NCBI GenBank assembly: GCA_016858145.1
Contig: JAEHOE010000129.1
Span: 186,001 to 250,000, forward strand
Source of the DNA: Edaphochlamys debaryana
Taxonomy: Eukaryota; Chlorophyta; Chlorophyceae; Chlamydomonadales
Direction: 5' to 3'
Length of the DNA stretch: 64,000 nucleotides
Each line of letters opens with the position of its first letter. Within the stretch, counting starts at the first letter, position 1. Below are positions 23,547-35,178 of this stretch, in pieces. The notes under the pieces are model-generated. The model worked only from the letters and a program-made list of their open reading frames with translations. It did not search any database and was not told the origin of the DNA. The translations under genes and the position numbers were made by a program.

Positions 23547-26094
23547 TCACCACCCCTCGCCCTCGCTCTCCGACGCAGACCCCGACCCCCCGTCCGCGCC
23601 CATATGCTTGGCGTCCTCCTCCCCCTCCCCCGTGGCCTTGCGGTCCCAGTCCTTCATCTTGAAACCCGCCCCCGGTAGACCGCTGAACCCCGCCTGCAGC
23701 ACCTTCCACCCGGGTGCAGCGGAGCCGGCGGCGGCAGCGGCAGAGCCCGGTTTGGCGCCGGCGGCGGCCGCGGTTGCGAGCACGCCGGCGCCGGCGGCGG
23801 TGGTGGCGGCGCCGCCGGCGGCGGCGCCCTTGAGCTGGGCTAGGAACGAGGCTTTGCTGAGCTTTGCTGGCTTGGCGCCGCCGCCGGCCGCTGCGCCCGC
23901 CGCCGCCGCCTTCTGGGCCTTGGCGACTGCGTTGAAGAGGAGCACCACGCCCCTGCGTGGGTGCGGGGAGGACGGGGTGGGGGTTGGGGCAGAGTTGAGG
24001 ACTGTGGACAAGTGCGTGAGGCGGATACCGAGAGCCATGCGTGCAGAGGGCACCGCTATGTGCACCGCGGGCCCCGAGCCCCGGCCTTGCACCAAACCGC
24101 CTCCTCGAGCCCCTGCCCTTGCTCCTACTGCGCATCCACCTGCCACCTCAAGCCCTCGTCATCCGCAGCGGCCTTCGTCCTGTCCCCTGCCCCAACCTGT
24201 CCCTTCCAGCCCCTTACCCAGCCCCTTCCCCAGTCTACACACTCCTCACAGAACCCGCGCACCCACCCCACAAGAACCCTTGCGCCCGCACCCCTCCCTT
24301 GGCCCCCCCCCTCACCGCGTGGCCAGCCGCGACAGCCCCTTCTCCAGCTGGTCCGCCGCCGGGTCCTCGCCCTTCCGCTTCACCGCCACGTGCCCCCGCC
24401 GCCGCCGCTCCAGGCGCACGCGCTTGGCCTCCCGCTTGGCCGCCGCCTCCGCCTCCTCCTCGGCCTCACGCTTCGCGAGCGACTTGGAGGCCTGGGGTGT
24501 GTGGAGAGGAAGGGGGTTGGGGAGGAAGGGGTTGGGGATGGAGGTCAGGACAGGCGGTCAGAGGCGGTGGCCATGCGCAACCCGAGAGGGCCTGTCCCGG
24601 CCCCTGCAGCCTCAGCCGGTCGCAGCCCTCGTGCCGCCGGCCCCCTGCCCCCCCACCTCAGTCCCTCTGCTGCCACGACGCATGGGAGCCCCTGCCCTGG
24701 TCCCTGCCCCTAGCGATCACCCGGCCCCGGCACTCTAGCCCCCCGGCCTCTTGTCCTCCAGCATAGCCTCCACCCCCGTCCCCCGCCCTCCACACCGGCC
24801 CCGCCCCCGGGCCTCCACCCCCAGCCCCAGCTCACAAGCCCTCCAGCCCCCCGCCCTCCACACTCCACTCCCCTCCCTCCCCCTCAGATTATGCCCGGAA
24901 ACCCTCCCACCCCCAGGCCCACACCCCAGCCGCCACCCTCCCCCCAAACCCTTAGCCGCTCACCGCCAGGATGGGCGCCTCCTCGCCCGCCCGGGGCCTG
25001 GCCTTGCTCTCAAGCAGCTTGTTGAACGCCTTGGCGAACGAGGCGCCCTTGGCCCCCTGCGTGAACCCGCCCGCCGCCTTGCCGCCCTCCTTGCCGCCCG
25101 CCGGCCCCGCCTCGCCGCCGGACCGGCGGCGCGCCTCATCGCCCTCCCCTTCCTCCTCGCCATCCTCCTCGTCCTCGTCCCCTTCCCCGCCCTCGAGCCC
25201 CTCCTCGTCGCTGTCTCCCTCGCCCTCGCTCAGACCTCGCTCCTCGCCTTCCAACCCCTCGTCCTCGTCCTCGTCCTCGCCTCCGTCGTCGTCGGAATCA
25301 CCCTCGTCCATCCCCGCTGCGCCGCCAAACTCGTCCGGGAGCAGGTCGTCCGAGGCTAGGGAGTCGTCATCCCCCTCCTCATCGTCGTCCTCCTCCTCGT
25401 CTCCCTCGCCGCCGCCAACGAAGTCGGCTGGCCCACCCTCCTCGCCATCGTCGTCGGCCCCCTCCTCTGACCCCTCGTCGTCCTCGCCCTCGCTGCCGCT
25501 CCCGCTGAGTGCCATCAGGTCTGCGGAAGTAATGCGTAGAGGTCAGGGCGTTGGAGTCAGCAGCAGGTTTCGGGCTACCGGTAAGGGGGCCACCCGCGGG
25601 TCAGGGGACAACAGCGGGAAATCCCCCGCCGCTTCCTTCCCAGCCCCCTCCCTCTCCCCCGCGGGCCCCCTGAATCGCAGCATCCCACACTACAAATCCA
25701 GGGGCATCACGCGTAAGGTGGGTGGACGAGCCCTGCCGTGTGAGGGCTCACCCTCGTCGGACTCATCCTCGCCCAGGACGCCGGCGGGGTTGTCAAGGTC
25801 CTCGCTATCGTCAACCGGCTGCTGCTTTGCAGGGGCGGGCTTAGCCTTGCCCCCAGGCTTTTGAACATCTGCGAGGGTCGTTGCAGCACAACGGGTCAGC
25901 CTGCGGCGTCGGGCGACGCTTCCGGGCTCGCGAGAATGCCGCATCGGCGGCGGCGGACCTCAAGCAAACTACATACATCCCATGTCAACGGCGTAATAAG
26001 GGGTCACAAGCCGCTGAGTGGCACACGACATGTCCAGGTGCGCACCCTGGGGCTTGCCGGCATTCGCCTTCGCCGGCGCAGGCTTCTTGCCCAT
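23547..26094 (-). CDS. RRP15: RRP15-like ribosomal RNA-processing protein (434 aa)
   Basis: Five minus-strand exons in phase: 26094-26046, 25868-25752, 25520-24964, 24491-24316, 23952-23547 (1305 nt). RRP15 is a nucleolar factor needed for pre-rRNA processing in large-subunit (60S) assembly. Evidence is the order of conserved blocks: FAKAFNKLLESK followed by APILAASKSLAKRE; a basic Arg/Lys helix (EAKRVRLERRRRGHVAVKRK); then the family hallmark LSRLATRGVVLLFNAVAKAQK; KLSKASFLAQL; and a C-terminal GWKVLQ...FKMKDWDRK, as in plant homologues. The protein is long for the family because about 130 residues upstream are almost entirely Asp/Glu/Gly/Ser, and an Ala/Gly-rich spacer separates the last two blocks. 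The start ATG (26094) begins MGKKPAPAKA. The gene is head-to-head with the DUF1769-like gene. Confidence 0.9.
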
Positions 26095-26605
26095 GGTGGA
26101 TTGCTTACAGCTATCAATGAGACTTTAAGTTTCGGTAAATAACAACAGTTCTGCAGAACTCGGGTGTCACTTCAGCGAATGCCAACTCGCTGTGGAAGCG
26201 AGAGTCGAGGTCCCGGGTATGCAAGGTTACGTATACAGACGCGACTGTATGCTGAACCACTTCCATACAGGCCCGGCGAGCTGGAATGCAAGTCCGACAG
26301 CCGCGACCGAATTCCGGCCGTCGCCGGCCGCGCATACTGGAAGTCGCGACGAGCTTGCAGTGTCATAATAGGCGTCGATTGAGGGACAGGGACCTGCTTG
26401 AGGGGGCACGGCTCAACGCCGACCCGGGGTTCGCACCAGCCCATAGCGGCCACGCGGCGCCTGACCCAGCCTGACGCCTTTCACTTCCCCCGCGCCCCAT
26501 TACGCCACATAAGCCCTCCTGGCCCCCTCAAGTTTCCTCCCGCGCAACACCTCAGCCAGCCTTCCTCGCGACGCACATACACGCGCGCTCTTACACACCG
26601 CTACA
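26095..26605. promoter_or_regulatory. Divergent intergenic region, RRP15 / DUF1769-like pair
   Basis: 511 bp between divergent start codons. A bidirectional promoter is likely from spacing alone. No defined motif could be assigned. Confidence 0.5.
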
Positions 26606-29532
26606 ATGCTAGCGCGCGTCGCCGCAGCGGCCTGGACTGCGCTGCCGGGCAGCGGCAAGCCTCGCCGCGACGCCGCCGCGCGGGGGCCTACGGGCGACCG
26701 CATCGCTCTGTCGCCAGAGCTCCTCGTGAGATTTACGGTACAAAGGACAGGCGCAGGACCGGAGTGGCAGCAACCCGCACCTTAGGCCGCGCGGACATCC
26801 TAACCGCTGTGTGGCTGAGCTCCCTCCTACCGCCCGCCGGCCCCCGACCGCTCCCCCTCCTGCCGCGACGCTCTCCCCCGCTGCCCTCTCAGGCCCTGCC
26901 TCCACTGCATCTTACACCTCCTTCGGCCTCCGACTGCTCCGACGCTGACGCGGACCACGGCGCCACCTCCTGCTGCGGCCCCCTCGACCCTTGCCCTACC
27001 GCCAGCGGCGCCGTCCTCGCCTCCGCCAGCCCGTGCTTCACAGCAGGCGTTGCGGTGCGTGTGGAGTGCGCCGCCGCCGCTGGCGATGGCGGCCCTGGCG
27101 TCGACGGCAGCGGCAGTGTCAGCCGCGACGGCGACAGCCCCTACGCCTGCCCCGCGGTGCTCGCGGCCCTCAGCGCCAGCCCTCACCACCCGGTGACCCT
27201 TCTGCCCGGGCCCTCCTACACGGGACACCAGGTGTGCAATGCTGGACTGATCGGCGTAATTTGAGCTGGGGAGAGGAGTTGTGCAGTGCGCTGAGTCGCC
27301 GGCAGCCAGCCCCGCTTGACTCCTGCGGCCGTCCTGGCCCTGGCGTCTCTACCGTCTGCCTACCAGCCCTGCCGCTGCCAAGCCCTCCTTGCGCCCCTGC
27401 ACCCTCCCTGCCCCTGTGTGCTTCTTCGTTAGGAGGCCCACTACAGGCGTGCCGATAGAAAGAGGGAGGCAAATAGGCAATGCACAGAGTCCGGCCAAGG
27501 GCGTGTCTCTGCCCGGTGCCAGCCAGCCCTCCTTGCGCCCCTGGCCCTGCTCCCCTCCCTACCCCACCGACCCACATGTCCCTACCCGTTCAGGATGCCC
27601 ACTACAGCCCCCGGGTGACCGACGGCGCCGATGCCTCATCACCCGCCAGCCGCTGCGGCTGCGGCGCCTGCCGACCCACGCTGCCTCTGAACGACCCGCT
27701 GTCGCCCATCCGCGTGCGCTCGGCCCTGTTCAACGGCTTCGCGCTGCTCTTCCTGCCCGGGCTGCCCTCCACGCCGCCGGGGCTGTTCGAGGGACGCAAG
27801 CGGCGCTTCGTGCTGGTGATGCAGGTGGGGCGGAGGGGGCGGGAAGGAGGCGGGGCGGTGTCGCCGACCCCCCGGGGAGGGGCTGGGAGGGGCTGGGAGG
27901 GGCTGGGAGGGGCTGGGAGGGGCTGGGAGGGGCTGGGAGGGGCTGGGAGGAGCTGGGTGGGGCGGGGTCGGGGAGAGGAGGGGTGCCTGGGCGGGGAGGG
28001 CTTCGTGCTGGTGATGCAGGTGGTGCGGGCAGGGTGGCAGGCGGGGAGGGGGAGGGCCTTGCACGGACCGTTTGACACGCGCACCCTCATGAGCACGCAC
28101 ACTGCCCGCCGAACCCCCTACACCCTATCCCCCCCGCAGGGCCGCTTCCGCCGCCCCGTGTCCGCCAGCCGCCTGTTCATGGGCTGCAGCTACCGCCAGC
28201 CGCTGTCCCTGGACGGCAGCGGGGCGCCACAGCGCGCCGCCTCCTCAAACCCCTCCTCCGCCTCTCCCTCCGCCTCTCCCTCCTCCTCTTCGCCCTCTGC
28301 TGCCTCCAGCCGTGGCGACTGCCCGTCTGCCGCCTCCGCCATCACCGTGGCACTTCCCCGCCCCGGCACTGGCAGTGGTGGCAGCCGCGGGGGCGGCGGC
28401 AGCGCTGGTGGCGGGCCCACTCGAGCCGCCGGCGGCGGTGGCAGCGCCGGCGGCGGCGGGGGGCTGCTGATGGGGGCGGTGCTGAGCTGGCTGTCCCGGC
28501 TACTGGCACGTGGCGGCCTGGACATGGTTCTGACGGGGCCGCGCCCCCACGTGACTGCCCCCATCTTGGCCAGCGCCAACGTGATACACGTGGCCCGACC
28601 GGGGGAGCAGCCGCACCCGCTGGTGGGTGGCCCGGGTGTCTGCCTTTGTAGGGGGACCTGGTTGGCAGGTTGGCGCTTGAAGCGGGCGTGCAACTTCCCC
28701 GAACTGACCCAGCGCCTCCTTCCCTGTGTGGCTCCCTCCCCACGGCAGGCCGCCACCGAGGACACACGGCTCCTGGGCAGCCCCTTCAGCGATGCAGGTG
28801 GGTCCTCAAGCTGCGTTAGCTGCGCGCCTCCTAGGCTCCCTAGGACACGTTATAAACCGTTCTCACCGCGTGCCTTCACATCCTCTCCCTAGCCGTGTCG
28901 GCAGTGGCGGACTCCACTCCCCTGCCGTCGCCCCTGGCGGCTCAGTCGAATACCCCCCTCCCCACGACAACGCACCGTCCACATGCCCGCACCCCCCGCT
29001 GCAGGCCAGCCCTGGCCCGCCTCCCGCCGCCGCGCGCACTTCCGCTCCGCCTCGCACCGCTCGGCCGTGGCCCTGGGGCCGGAGCACGTCTTCACGTTCG
29101 CTTGCTGGGACAAAGCGCTGGGGTACGCCGACTGCAGGTAGGTGTGTGGGCGGTGGGCACGACCGTATAGTTGACACGAGGCGGACAGCTGCTCGCATGC
29201 CTTGCGGCGGTCTCCAGGGCTTGCTTGACCGCTCACCCACCCGCTTGCCCGCATGCAGGCTGCACACGGTCATGGGAGGGGGCGTGGACCTGGTCCCCTA
29301 CTTGGGGGGACAGCCGCTGCAGCTGGCGCTGGCGGAGGCGGGGGCGAAGGAGGGGGCCGAGGGGGCCGGGGTTGGAAGCGGAAAGATCAAGGGGGGAGGC
29401 AGGGGAGGAGGCGGTGAGGCGGAGGTGGCTCTGCACCTGGACGTGGTCCATGCCCGGCAGGCGCAGGTGGCGGTGGCGTGGGCGGCGGCGGAGAGGGGCG
29501 CGGGCGCAGGTGCAGGCTTGGGCGCGTGCTGA
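26606..29532 (+). CDS. DUF1769 (UPF0590)-like protein of unknown function (542 aa)
   Basis: Seven exons: 26606-26725, 26893-27231, 27594-27824, 28140-28622, 28749-28797, 29005-29137, 29259-29532 (1629 nt). The core FEGRKRRFVLVMQ/GRFRRPVSASRLFMGCSYRQPLSL and the late GPEHVFTFACWDKALGYADCR/LHTVMGGGVDLVPYLGGQPLQL resemble the DUF1769 family of fungi and algae, whose function is unknown to me. The core is interrupted by a low-complexity Ser/Gly insert of about 100 residues in exon 4, followed by LLMGAVLSWLSRLLARGG and a GPRPHVTAPILASANVIHV block. Exons 1 and 2 encode a poorly conserved Ala/Pro-rich N-terminus and are the least certain. The alternative of retaining the 28798-29004 intron is out of frame. 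Intron 3 contains a 10-bp minisatellite and a copy of its own donor junction. Confidence 0.7.
27881..27960 (+). repeat. 10-bp minisatellite in intron 3 of the DUF1769-like gene
   Basis: Seven perfect units of GGCTGGGAGG (27881-27950) plus one variant unit, G-rich on the coding strand, located between the real donor (27825) and its duplicated copy (28020). Confidence 0.95.
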
Positions 29533-30242
29533 GGGGGTTCTGGCGGCATGGATCAAGGGCGTTCCAAGCTGAGGGGTGCAGGGAGAGAGCGCAACTGGAA
29601 GGGTTGAGCGGAGAGAAAAGCGAGGGCTGGGGAGAGGGATCGGGCCTGATCAGGGCAAGTGATGGGAAACGTGCGACAACTAACATGGTGTGCGCCGGGT
29701 CTGCGGCGTGTTATTTGACGGCATTTGCAAAACATAACTAGCTAAGGAGCGAAGGTTCAATGGTGAGCTCCTAAGAGCTACGGTGAACCTGCGCCCGATA
29801 CCTGGCAAAGGATACGCAGTTATATCAGCATGATGATGTACAAGGTTATTCTTGCCCGCGGTCCTTCACCCGACATTTTATCCCCCGCCCATCCTCCTCT
29901 CCAACCTGCTCCGCCCATCCCCCCGTCGCCTGCACAGTGCGCAGCCTAATCCAGCAGCCCCCTGACCGACGCCAGCGTGGCCTCAGCCGCCTCCCGCGCG
30001 GCGCGGGCCGCGCCGCCGCCAGCTCTTGCTCCAGCGCGGCTGCGCTGCAGTGAGGGCGGCCGTCTCGCCCTCAGCCGCCTCCGCGAGTCGGGCAGCAGCC
30101 TGTGCTAGCAGCGCCTGCTCCAGCGCCTCAACCTGCTCCTGTGTCGCTCCTGCCCCTTTATTACCCGCTACGTAACCCCGTGCCCTCCGCCCCTTCCTGG
30201 GCCCTTGCAAGTTAGTCCTGACTATCCTGACACCTGCGAGGC
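29533..30242. other. Gap with a degenerate coiled-coil fragment
   Basis: Mostly non-coding. On the minus strand at about 29955-30210 lies Ala/Glu-rich coding-like sequence (QVEALEQALLAQAAARLAEAAEGETAAL and, in another frame, EAAEATLASVRGLLD then stop). It looks like a frame-broken extension of the coiled-coil exon that ends at 30243. Confidence 0.4.
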
Positions 30243-33200
30243 CTAGGCCACCGCCAGCTGCCCTTCCAGCGCCACCACGCGCTCTTGCGTCGCCCCCAGG
30301 CTTGCCTCCGTGGCGGCCAGGCTTGCGGTCTTGGCCGCACTCTCCTCCCGCAGCCTCGTCACCTCTGACTCCGCCGCTGTCAGGTGTGGCTCCAGCCCCT
30401 CCGCCGCGGTCAGGGCAGTGTCTGCAGCGGCCATGCCCGCGGCCTTCCGCTGCAGCTCCTCCGCAGCCCTCGCCCGCTCCGCCTCCCGGGCCCGGCGCTC
30501 CCCTGCCCCCGCCACCCGCGCTTCAGCGAGGGCCTCGGCGTGCTGCCTTACCGTCGCCTCCGCTGCGGCCAGCCGCCGCCGCTCCTGCGCCGCATCGGCC
30601 CTGGCCTCCTGGACCAGCTCCTGCCGCGCCCGCTTCTCCCGTTCTCGGCTGCCTGTCATCTCGGCGAGACCTCCCTGCGCCCGCGTAGCCCGCGCCCGCT
30701 CCGCCGCCACCTCCCCCCGCGCCCGCTCCTCCCGCTCCCGGCTGGCCGCCCGCCCTGCTGCGTGTGATTCCAGCTCTCGCTGCAGGTGCAGCGCCCGCAC
30801 CCTCAGCGCCGCCGCCAGCGCCGCCGCCGCCAGCGCCGCCGCCGCCAGCGCCGCCGCCGCCAGCGCCGTCGCTCGCTGCTTGGACGCTGCGAGGGCGGCC
30901 CCTGCAGCGGCCAGGCGCGCTTTGGTCCGGACGTCCGCCCCGACCCCCTGAGCGCCAGCAGGCGGTGCCTGTGACTCAGTCGCCCGCTCCTGCAGCTGCC
31001 GCAGCCCGGCGGCCTCGGCCTCCGCCGCCTCCCGTCGCCTCCGCTCCTCCGCAAGCTCGGCCCCCACAGCAGCCAGCTGAGCCTCCAGCGCCGCTCGCTC
31101 CTGAGCCGCCGCCAGATCCTTACGCGGCCCGCCCTCCCGCTCCTCCCGCGCTCGGCGGCTTGCCTCCAGCGCCTTCAGCGCTGCGGCCCTCAGCTCAGAG
31201 CCAACCGCGGTTGCCTCGTCAGCAAAGGCCAGGAGGTCCGCCGGGTGCGCTGCTGATGCCGCTGCCTCGGCGCCTGCGGGCGGCTCCGCCGCCCCTGCCC
31301 CTGCGGCCGCCGTTGCGCCGCACCCCAGTGGCGGCAACGGAGGGAAGCTGTGGACACGCAGCCCGGCTGCCTGCCCGACGGCGAGCGCCGGCGCGGCGGC
31401 CGCCGTCAGCCCTGCCGCCGCCTGCTGGGGCACGCGGCGCCATGTGGACTTGCGGAATGCCGCCGGGCCGTCGGGGTGCCCCACGGCCGCACGTCCGCCG
31501 GGGCTGGCATGGGGTTCGGCACCCGCTGGGCTTGGCGGTTGCTGCGATGCATACGCCTCCAGGCCCGGTGGTGGTGCATAGCGCGAGGGCCCCGTATCCG
31601 CCCCCACCGCAGCCTCCGCGGCCGTCGCCGTCACGCCGACTGCTGCTGCCGGGGACGGTGGGCCTGGGCGCCTCCGGGGATCACGAATTGGTGCCGCCGC
31701 CGCATCCTGATAAGGCAGGTACGAGAGAGGGACGAGTGTTATGGCAGTGCACAACGTTGAAGGGGTGCTGGCCAATGACTTAAGGCCGAGCTACGTAGGG
31801 CACTGAGAAATCACCGGGGGCCGCCCCTCCCCCACCTGCTGGGCGGCGATGGGAGGCTGGCGGCGGGGTGGGGGCAGCACCGCGGAGGCGGGAGGGCCGG
31901 AGGGCGGTGCGCTCGTGCCGACAGTGGTCCCTGCCATGCGGCCCCGGTGTCCCGCCCGGGTCGATAGCCCCGTTGCCGCCCCTGTCGGCGGCCGTTAAGG
32001 GCTATAAGGGCCCTCCTCCGGCTGCCGCCGCTGCCGCCCCGTCCTCGCCACCGAACCCCTCGGGCGGCCATCGCCCCGCAGGGCGCAGGGCAGCGGGCGG
32101 CCCCCAGGGACCCGGCAGCGCTCCCGGCAGCCCTGCCCCTGTCGGGTCTGCGGCCGCCCGTCCTCCGGCCACCGTCGTGGGTCCATCATCGCCGCCACGC
32201 ACCGGCGCACGCCTCCGCCGCCACCGCTCGCTGCACCAGGGCTTCCGCGGGCCATGCCGCCGCCGGCCCCAACGGGCCCACCAGTCCCCCTGACGGAGGG
32301 CTGCCGGTCGTCTGGGCCGTCCGCCGGCGCTTGGAGGGAGGCTGGCTACTGCCACTGCCCGCTGCGCCAGCCGCCAGGGCCGCGTCTGCTGCGCCGGCCT
32401 CCGCCGCTGCGCCCGTTGCTGCTGCAGCTTCCGTCTCCGTGGCCGCTGCTGGGGCGGCCGGAACCTGAGAGGTGGCACCACGGACAGAGGCATCCTCTAC
32501 CGCCCTAGTGCCAGTGCATGACCCCAGATCCCAGAGCCGGCCCCCAACCTCCCAGCTACTCTATCCTCACCGTTTAGTACGATTCCACCTCCAGCCCCGC
32601 CGCCCGGGCCGCCAGCACGTCCGCGTCCAGGGTGGTGCCGGGCTGCCAGGGCTTCACGGCTCCGCCAGCGCCCCCGAGTGTCGTGCGCTGCATCAAACAG
32701 AGCACACGGGGGGTACGTTTCGAGGGACCCACCACCTAGGGTACTTTACATACCTAGCTACCACCATGAGGATCCACCATTAGGACCATGAGGACGGATC
32801 GGCTCAGCTCAGATCCCAAACCAGCACGGCCGATCTGTATCAGCTATCCCACGGGCCTCCTTTTCCAGGTACGAGAAGCTCTTCTACCCCAAGCCTACCT
32901 GCTTCGTCCGCAGCTGCGGCGGCAAGCGACCGAAGTGGAAGCGGCAAAGGTGCCACTGCAGGGCGTAGCGTGGCCCGGAGTCGCGGCTGTAGTTTTATTT
33001 AACCCAGAAATGACCACGTCAGCTGGTGGGCGTGCAGGGAGGCGCACAAGGCGAAGGCCATTAGTGTGTCGTGCCGCATGAGTTATGTGCGGGCCGCTCA
33101 GCTGGCAGCCGCCTCGCCACTCACTCACGTCTCGAAGCAGCGGGGCAGCGTGCAACCCCTCCGCCTCGGCACCCCCCAGCCCCTAGCTCTCCCCCTCACC

Positions 33201-33646
33201 TCGGGCAGTATCCGTGCCAGGTCCCCGTCCGCCACCTCGCTCCTCCACAGACCGCCTGCCACCGCCTGCCGTGCAGAAGCGAGCCCGCTCCTGCTCCCGC
33301 TCAGGCTACTCAGGCCCCTCCGGCAGGCTGGTCAGGCGTCGCTTTACCAGCGGCTCCATCACCGGCAGGCCCATGTCCAGCACAGCTATCGTCTGGCCCA
33401 ACGTCGCATCATGGCCCCTAGCCACCACGCAGCGGGGCCCGGCGCCGCAGTGGGGGCCGCACGCAGAGACCCAGGGGCAGGGGACGGCGAACTTGGACGG
33501 CTGGGGATCCCCATGACCCTTTGGCCCCCTGTGTCCCCCGTACCACCCCACGTAGGTGTGGCCCTCGGGGGGTGGCGGGAAGAGGGGGCTGTCGGGGCTG
33601 AGGCTCCCAGCAGGGAGAGGGTCGAGGCAGGAGAAGTCCTCGCACT
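30243..33646 (-). pseudogene. Array family, unit 1: probable pseudogene with a long coiled-coil exon
   Basis: First (most downstream) copy of the minus-strand tandem family. Recognisable pieces: the W-Y-G-G/CX5CX3CX5C exon (33646-33200; HTYVGWYGG, PSKFAVPCPWVSACG); a remnant of the LPPQL exon (about 32993-32899, CRFHFGRLPPQLRTKQ); the next exon (about 32696-32574, KPWQPGTTLDADVLAARAAGLEVE); an Ala-rich exon from 32464 with PPSKRRRT; and an intact 488-codon coiled-coil exon 31706-30243 rich in Ala, Arg and Glu. Defects: an in-frame TAG at 33306-33308, then a frame change before VADGDLARILPE; the LPPQL exon has lost its first third; the third exon runs into TAA just past the expected splice site; the Ala-rich exon hits TGA at 32186. 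The coiled-coil exon alone could still belong to a transcribed gene, so pseudogene status is probable, not certain. Confidence 0.6.
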
Positions 33647-33659
33647 CTGGGAAAAGTGC

Positions 33660-33897
33660 GTTCGCGGCGGCGCTTCGGTTTCGCTTCGGTTGTGCTTCGA
33701 GCAGGAGCCCCAGCAGCTCTTCGGTTGCGCTTCGGTTGCGCTTCGGTTGTGCTTCGGGTTGTGCTTCGGTTTCACTTCGACTCTGCTTCGGGTCTCTTCG
33801 GTTGTACTTCGGTTCTGCTTAGTAGAACCGAAGTAGAACCGAAGAGCATCCGCCCGAAGAGCCCCGAAGAGGAACCGAAGCAATTCCCACCGGGATT
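33660..33897. repeat. CTTCGGTT direct and inverted repeat cluster
   Basis: A run of GCTTCGGTT-type units (33665-33820) is followed by the inverse AACCGAAG units (33826-33892). The centre forms a perfect 10-bp stem (CTTCGGTTCT / AGAACCGAAG) with a 7-base loop at 33808-33834. It lies immediately upstream of unit 1 of the array. No ORF is claimed here. Confidence 0.85.
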
Positions 33898-34335
33898 ACA
33901 CGATGCTGGCCCCAGGCCGCCAGCATCAGCCTGCCTGCCTTCGCCCCAGGCCCGCCTGCTCCTGCCCCAACAAGCCCGGCCTGCCCCATGCAGCCTCAGT
34001 TGCTTCACCCCTCGCTGCCCCCCCTCCTCCCCCTGCTGCATGCAGCCTCGCTTGATCAATCACACCTCCTGCCTTGCTTAGCAGCAGTCTCCGTCCCACC
34101 CGCGTCAACCTGCCAACCCCAAGTCGCATTTCACATTGCTGCACCTGCGTGCTTGTCACTGCCTGCCCCTCCAGTCTCTGGCCTGCTCACTGCCCCGTCC
34201 GCCTGCTCCGCTGGGCCTTCCCGTGCCGCCCCCCGCCACCACCGCGGAGCCCAGGTGACGCTGCCTGCCGGCCCCGGCCGCCAGCCCCAGCCCCCAGCCC
34301 CAGCCGCTCGTCACTTGAGCCCGACGACGACTCGT

Positions 34336-34834
34336 TCAGTCCGCCTTCATCATCGCCTCCTTGATCGTCAGCTGGCGCCGGGGGCTGGGGTCGAGCACAG
34401 TCGTCGCCTTAGACACCAGCACCTTGGACATGGTAACACCCAGAAGCTGCGCTATGTAGCTACGACTGGACGGACACCATGCCGGGCGTGATGTCAAGCG
34501 ACTCTGCAGAAAGGATAGGTGCACCGTTGCTGTAGCCTCTCTACAGTGCCCACCCAATCTACAGGCCCACGCTCACCTGCGTACCTTCGGCTACCCCCTT
34601 CCTGGCCTTCTTGGAGGCCGGAGCGGCTGCTACGTTGGCCTCGTCCCCCCGCTTTCCCTCTGAACGCGGTAGGTGAAGGGGGCGGACAGCAGTCAGCAGC
34701 TGCAGGGTACAAAGGATGCGATATTGGCCAGCAATCAACGTTCGAGGAGCGCAGCTGAGGACCTACCTTTCCAGGTTTCCAGGAGCTGCACCTGTTTGGC
34801 CTGGTGAGCGCTCAGCCCCAGGAGCACGTGCCGC
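34336..34834 (-). CDS. 3' exons of an unrecognised Lys-rich protein
   Basis: Three consecutive minus-strand exons in agreeing phase: 34834-34767 (RHVLLGLSAHQAKQVQLLETWK), 34659-34577 (EGKRGDEANVAAAPASKKARKGVAEGTQ) and 34503-34336 (ending TVLDPSPRRQLTIKEAMMKAD, stop). The middle exon has a bipartite-looking basic stretch (KKARK), so nuclear location is possible. The 5' end was not found: the first listed exon begins at a CTGCAG acceptor and no upstream exon could be identified on the minus strand. I do not recognise the family. It lies downstream of (tail-side to) the glycosyltransferase gene on the same strand. Confidence 0.5.
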
Positions 34835-34917
34835 CTGCAGGTAAGGTTGCCTGAAAGTTAGGCGTCCGCCCAGACGTGGATAGGAAGGAACCCGACAGCC
34901 TCCTCGACCTCCCTGCA

Positions 34918-35178
34918 ATGCGTTGCTTGCTTGTGGAGATTGAGGCCTCGCCCTACTCGCCCTTCAATCCGCTCCGGAGATCCATGCCGTCAAGACCGCT
35001 GCTGGCTCGCTGGCGGCACGTTTCAGCTGGCGTGCTCAGCTGGCTTGACGAGCCGCAGCTAGCCTGTGTTATTCTTAGGCGCAGAAGAGTCTTTCGCGAG
35101 CAAAAGGAACGAGAGGAACGCGCAAGCCTCGCGGCGGACCGCCACCAACTTCGCCAAAGCTGGGAACAAGTTCAGTGA
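34918..35178 (+). CDS. Possible small ORF, 86 aa
   Basis: An ATG-started frame encodes MRCLLVEIEASPYSPFNPL... and ends in a charged helix (RVFREQKEREERASLAADRHQLRQSWEQVQ). Codon third positions are not G/C-biased, there is no family match I recognise, and a frame on the other strand cannot be excluded. Low confidence. Confidence 0.2.
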   Translation: MRCLLVEIEASPYSPFNPLRRSMPSRPLLARWRHVSAGVLSWLDEPQLACVILRRRRVFREQKEREERASLAADRHQLRQSWEQVQ

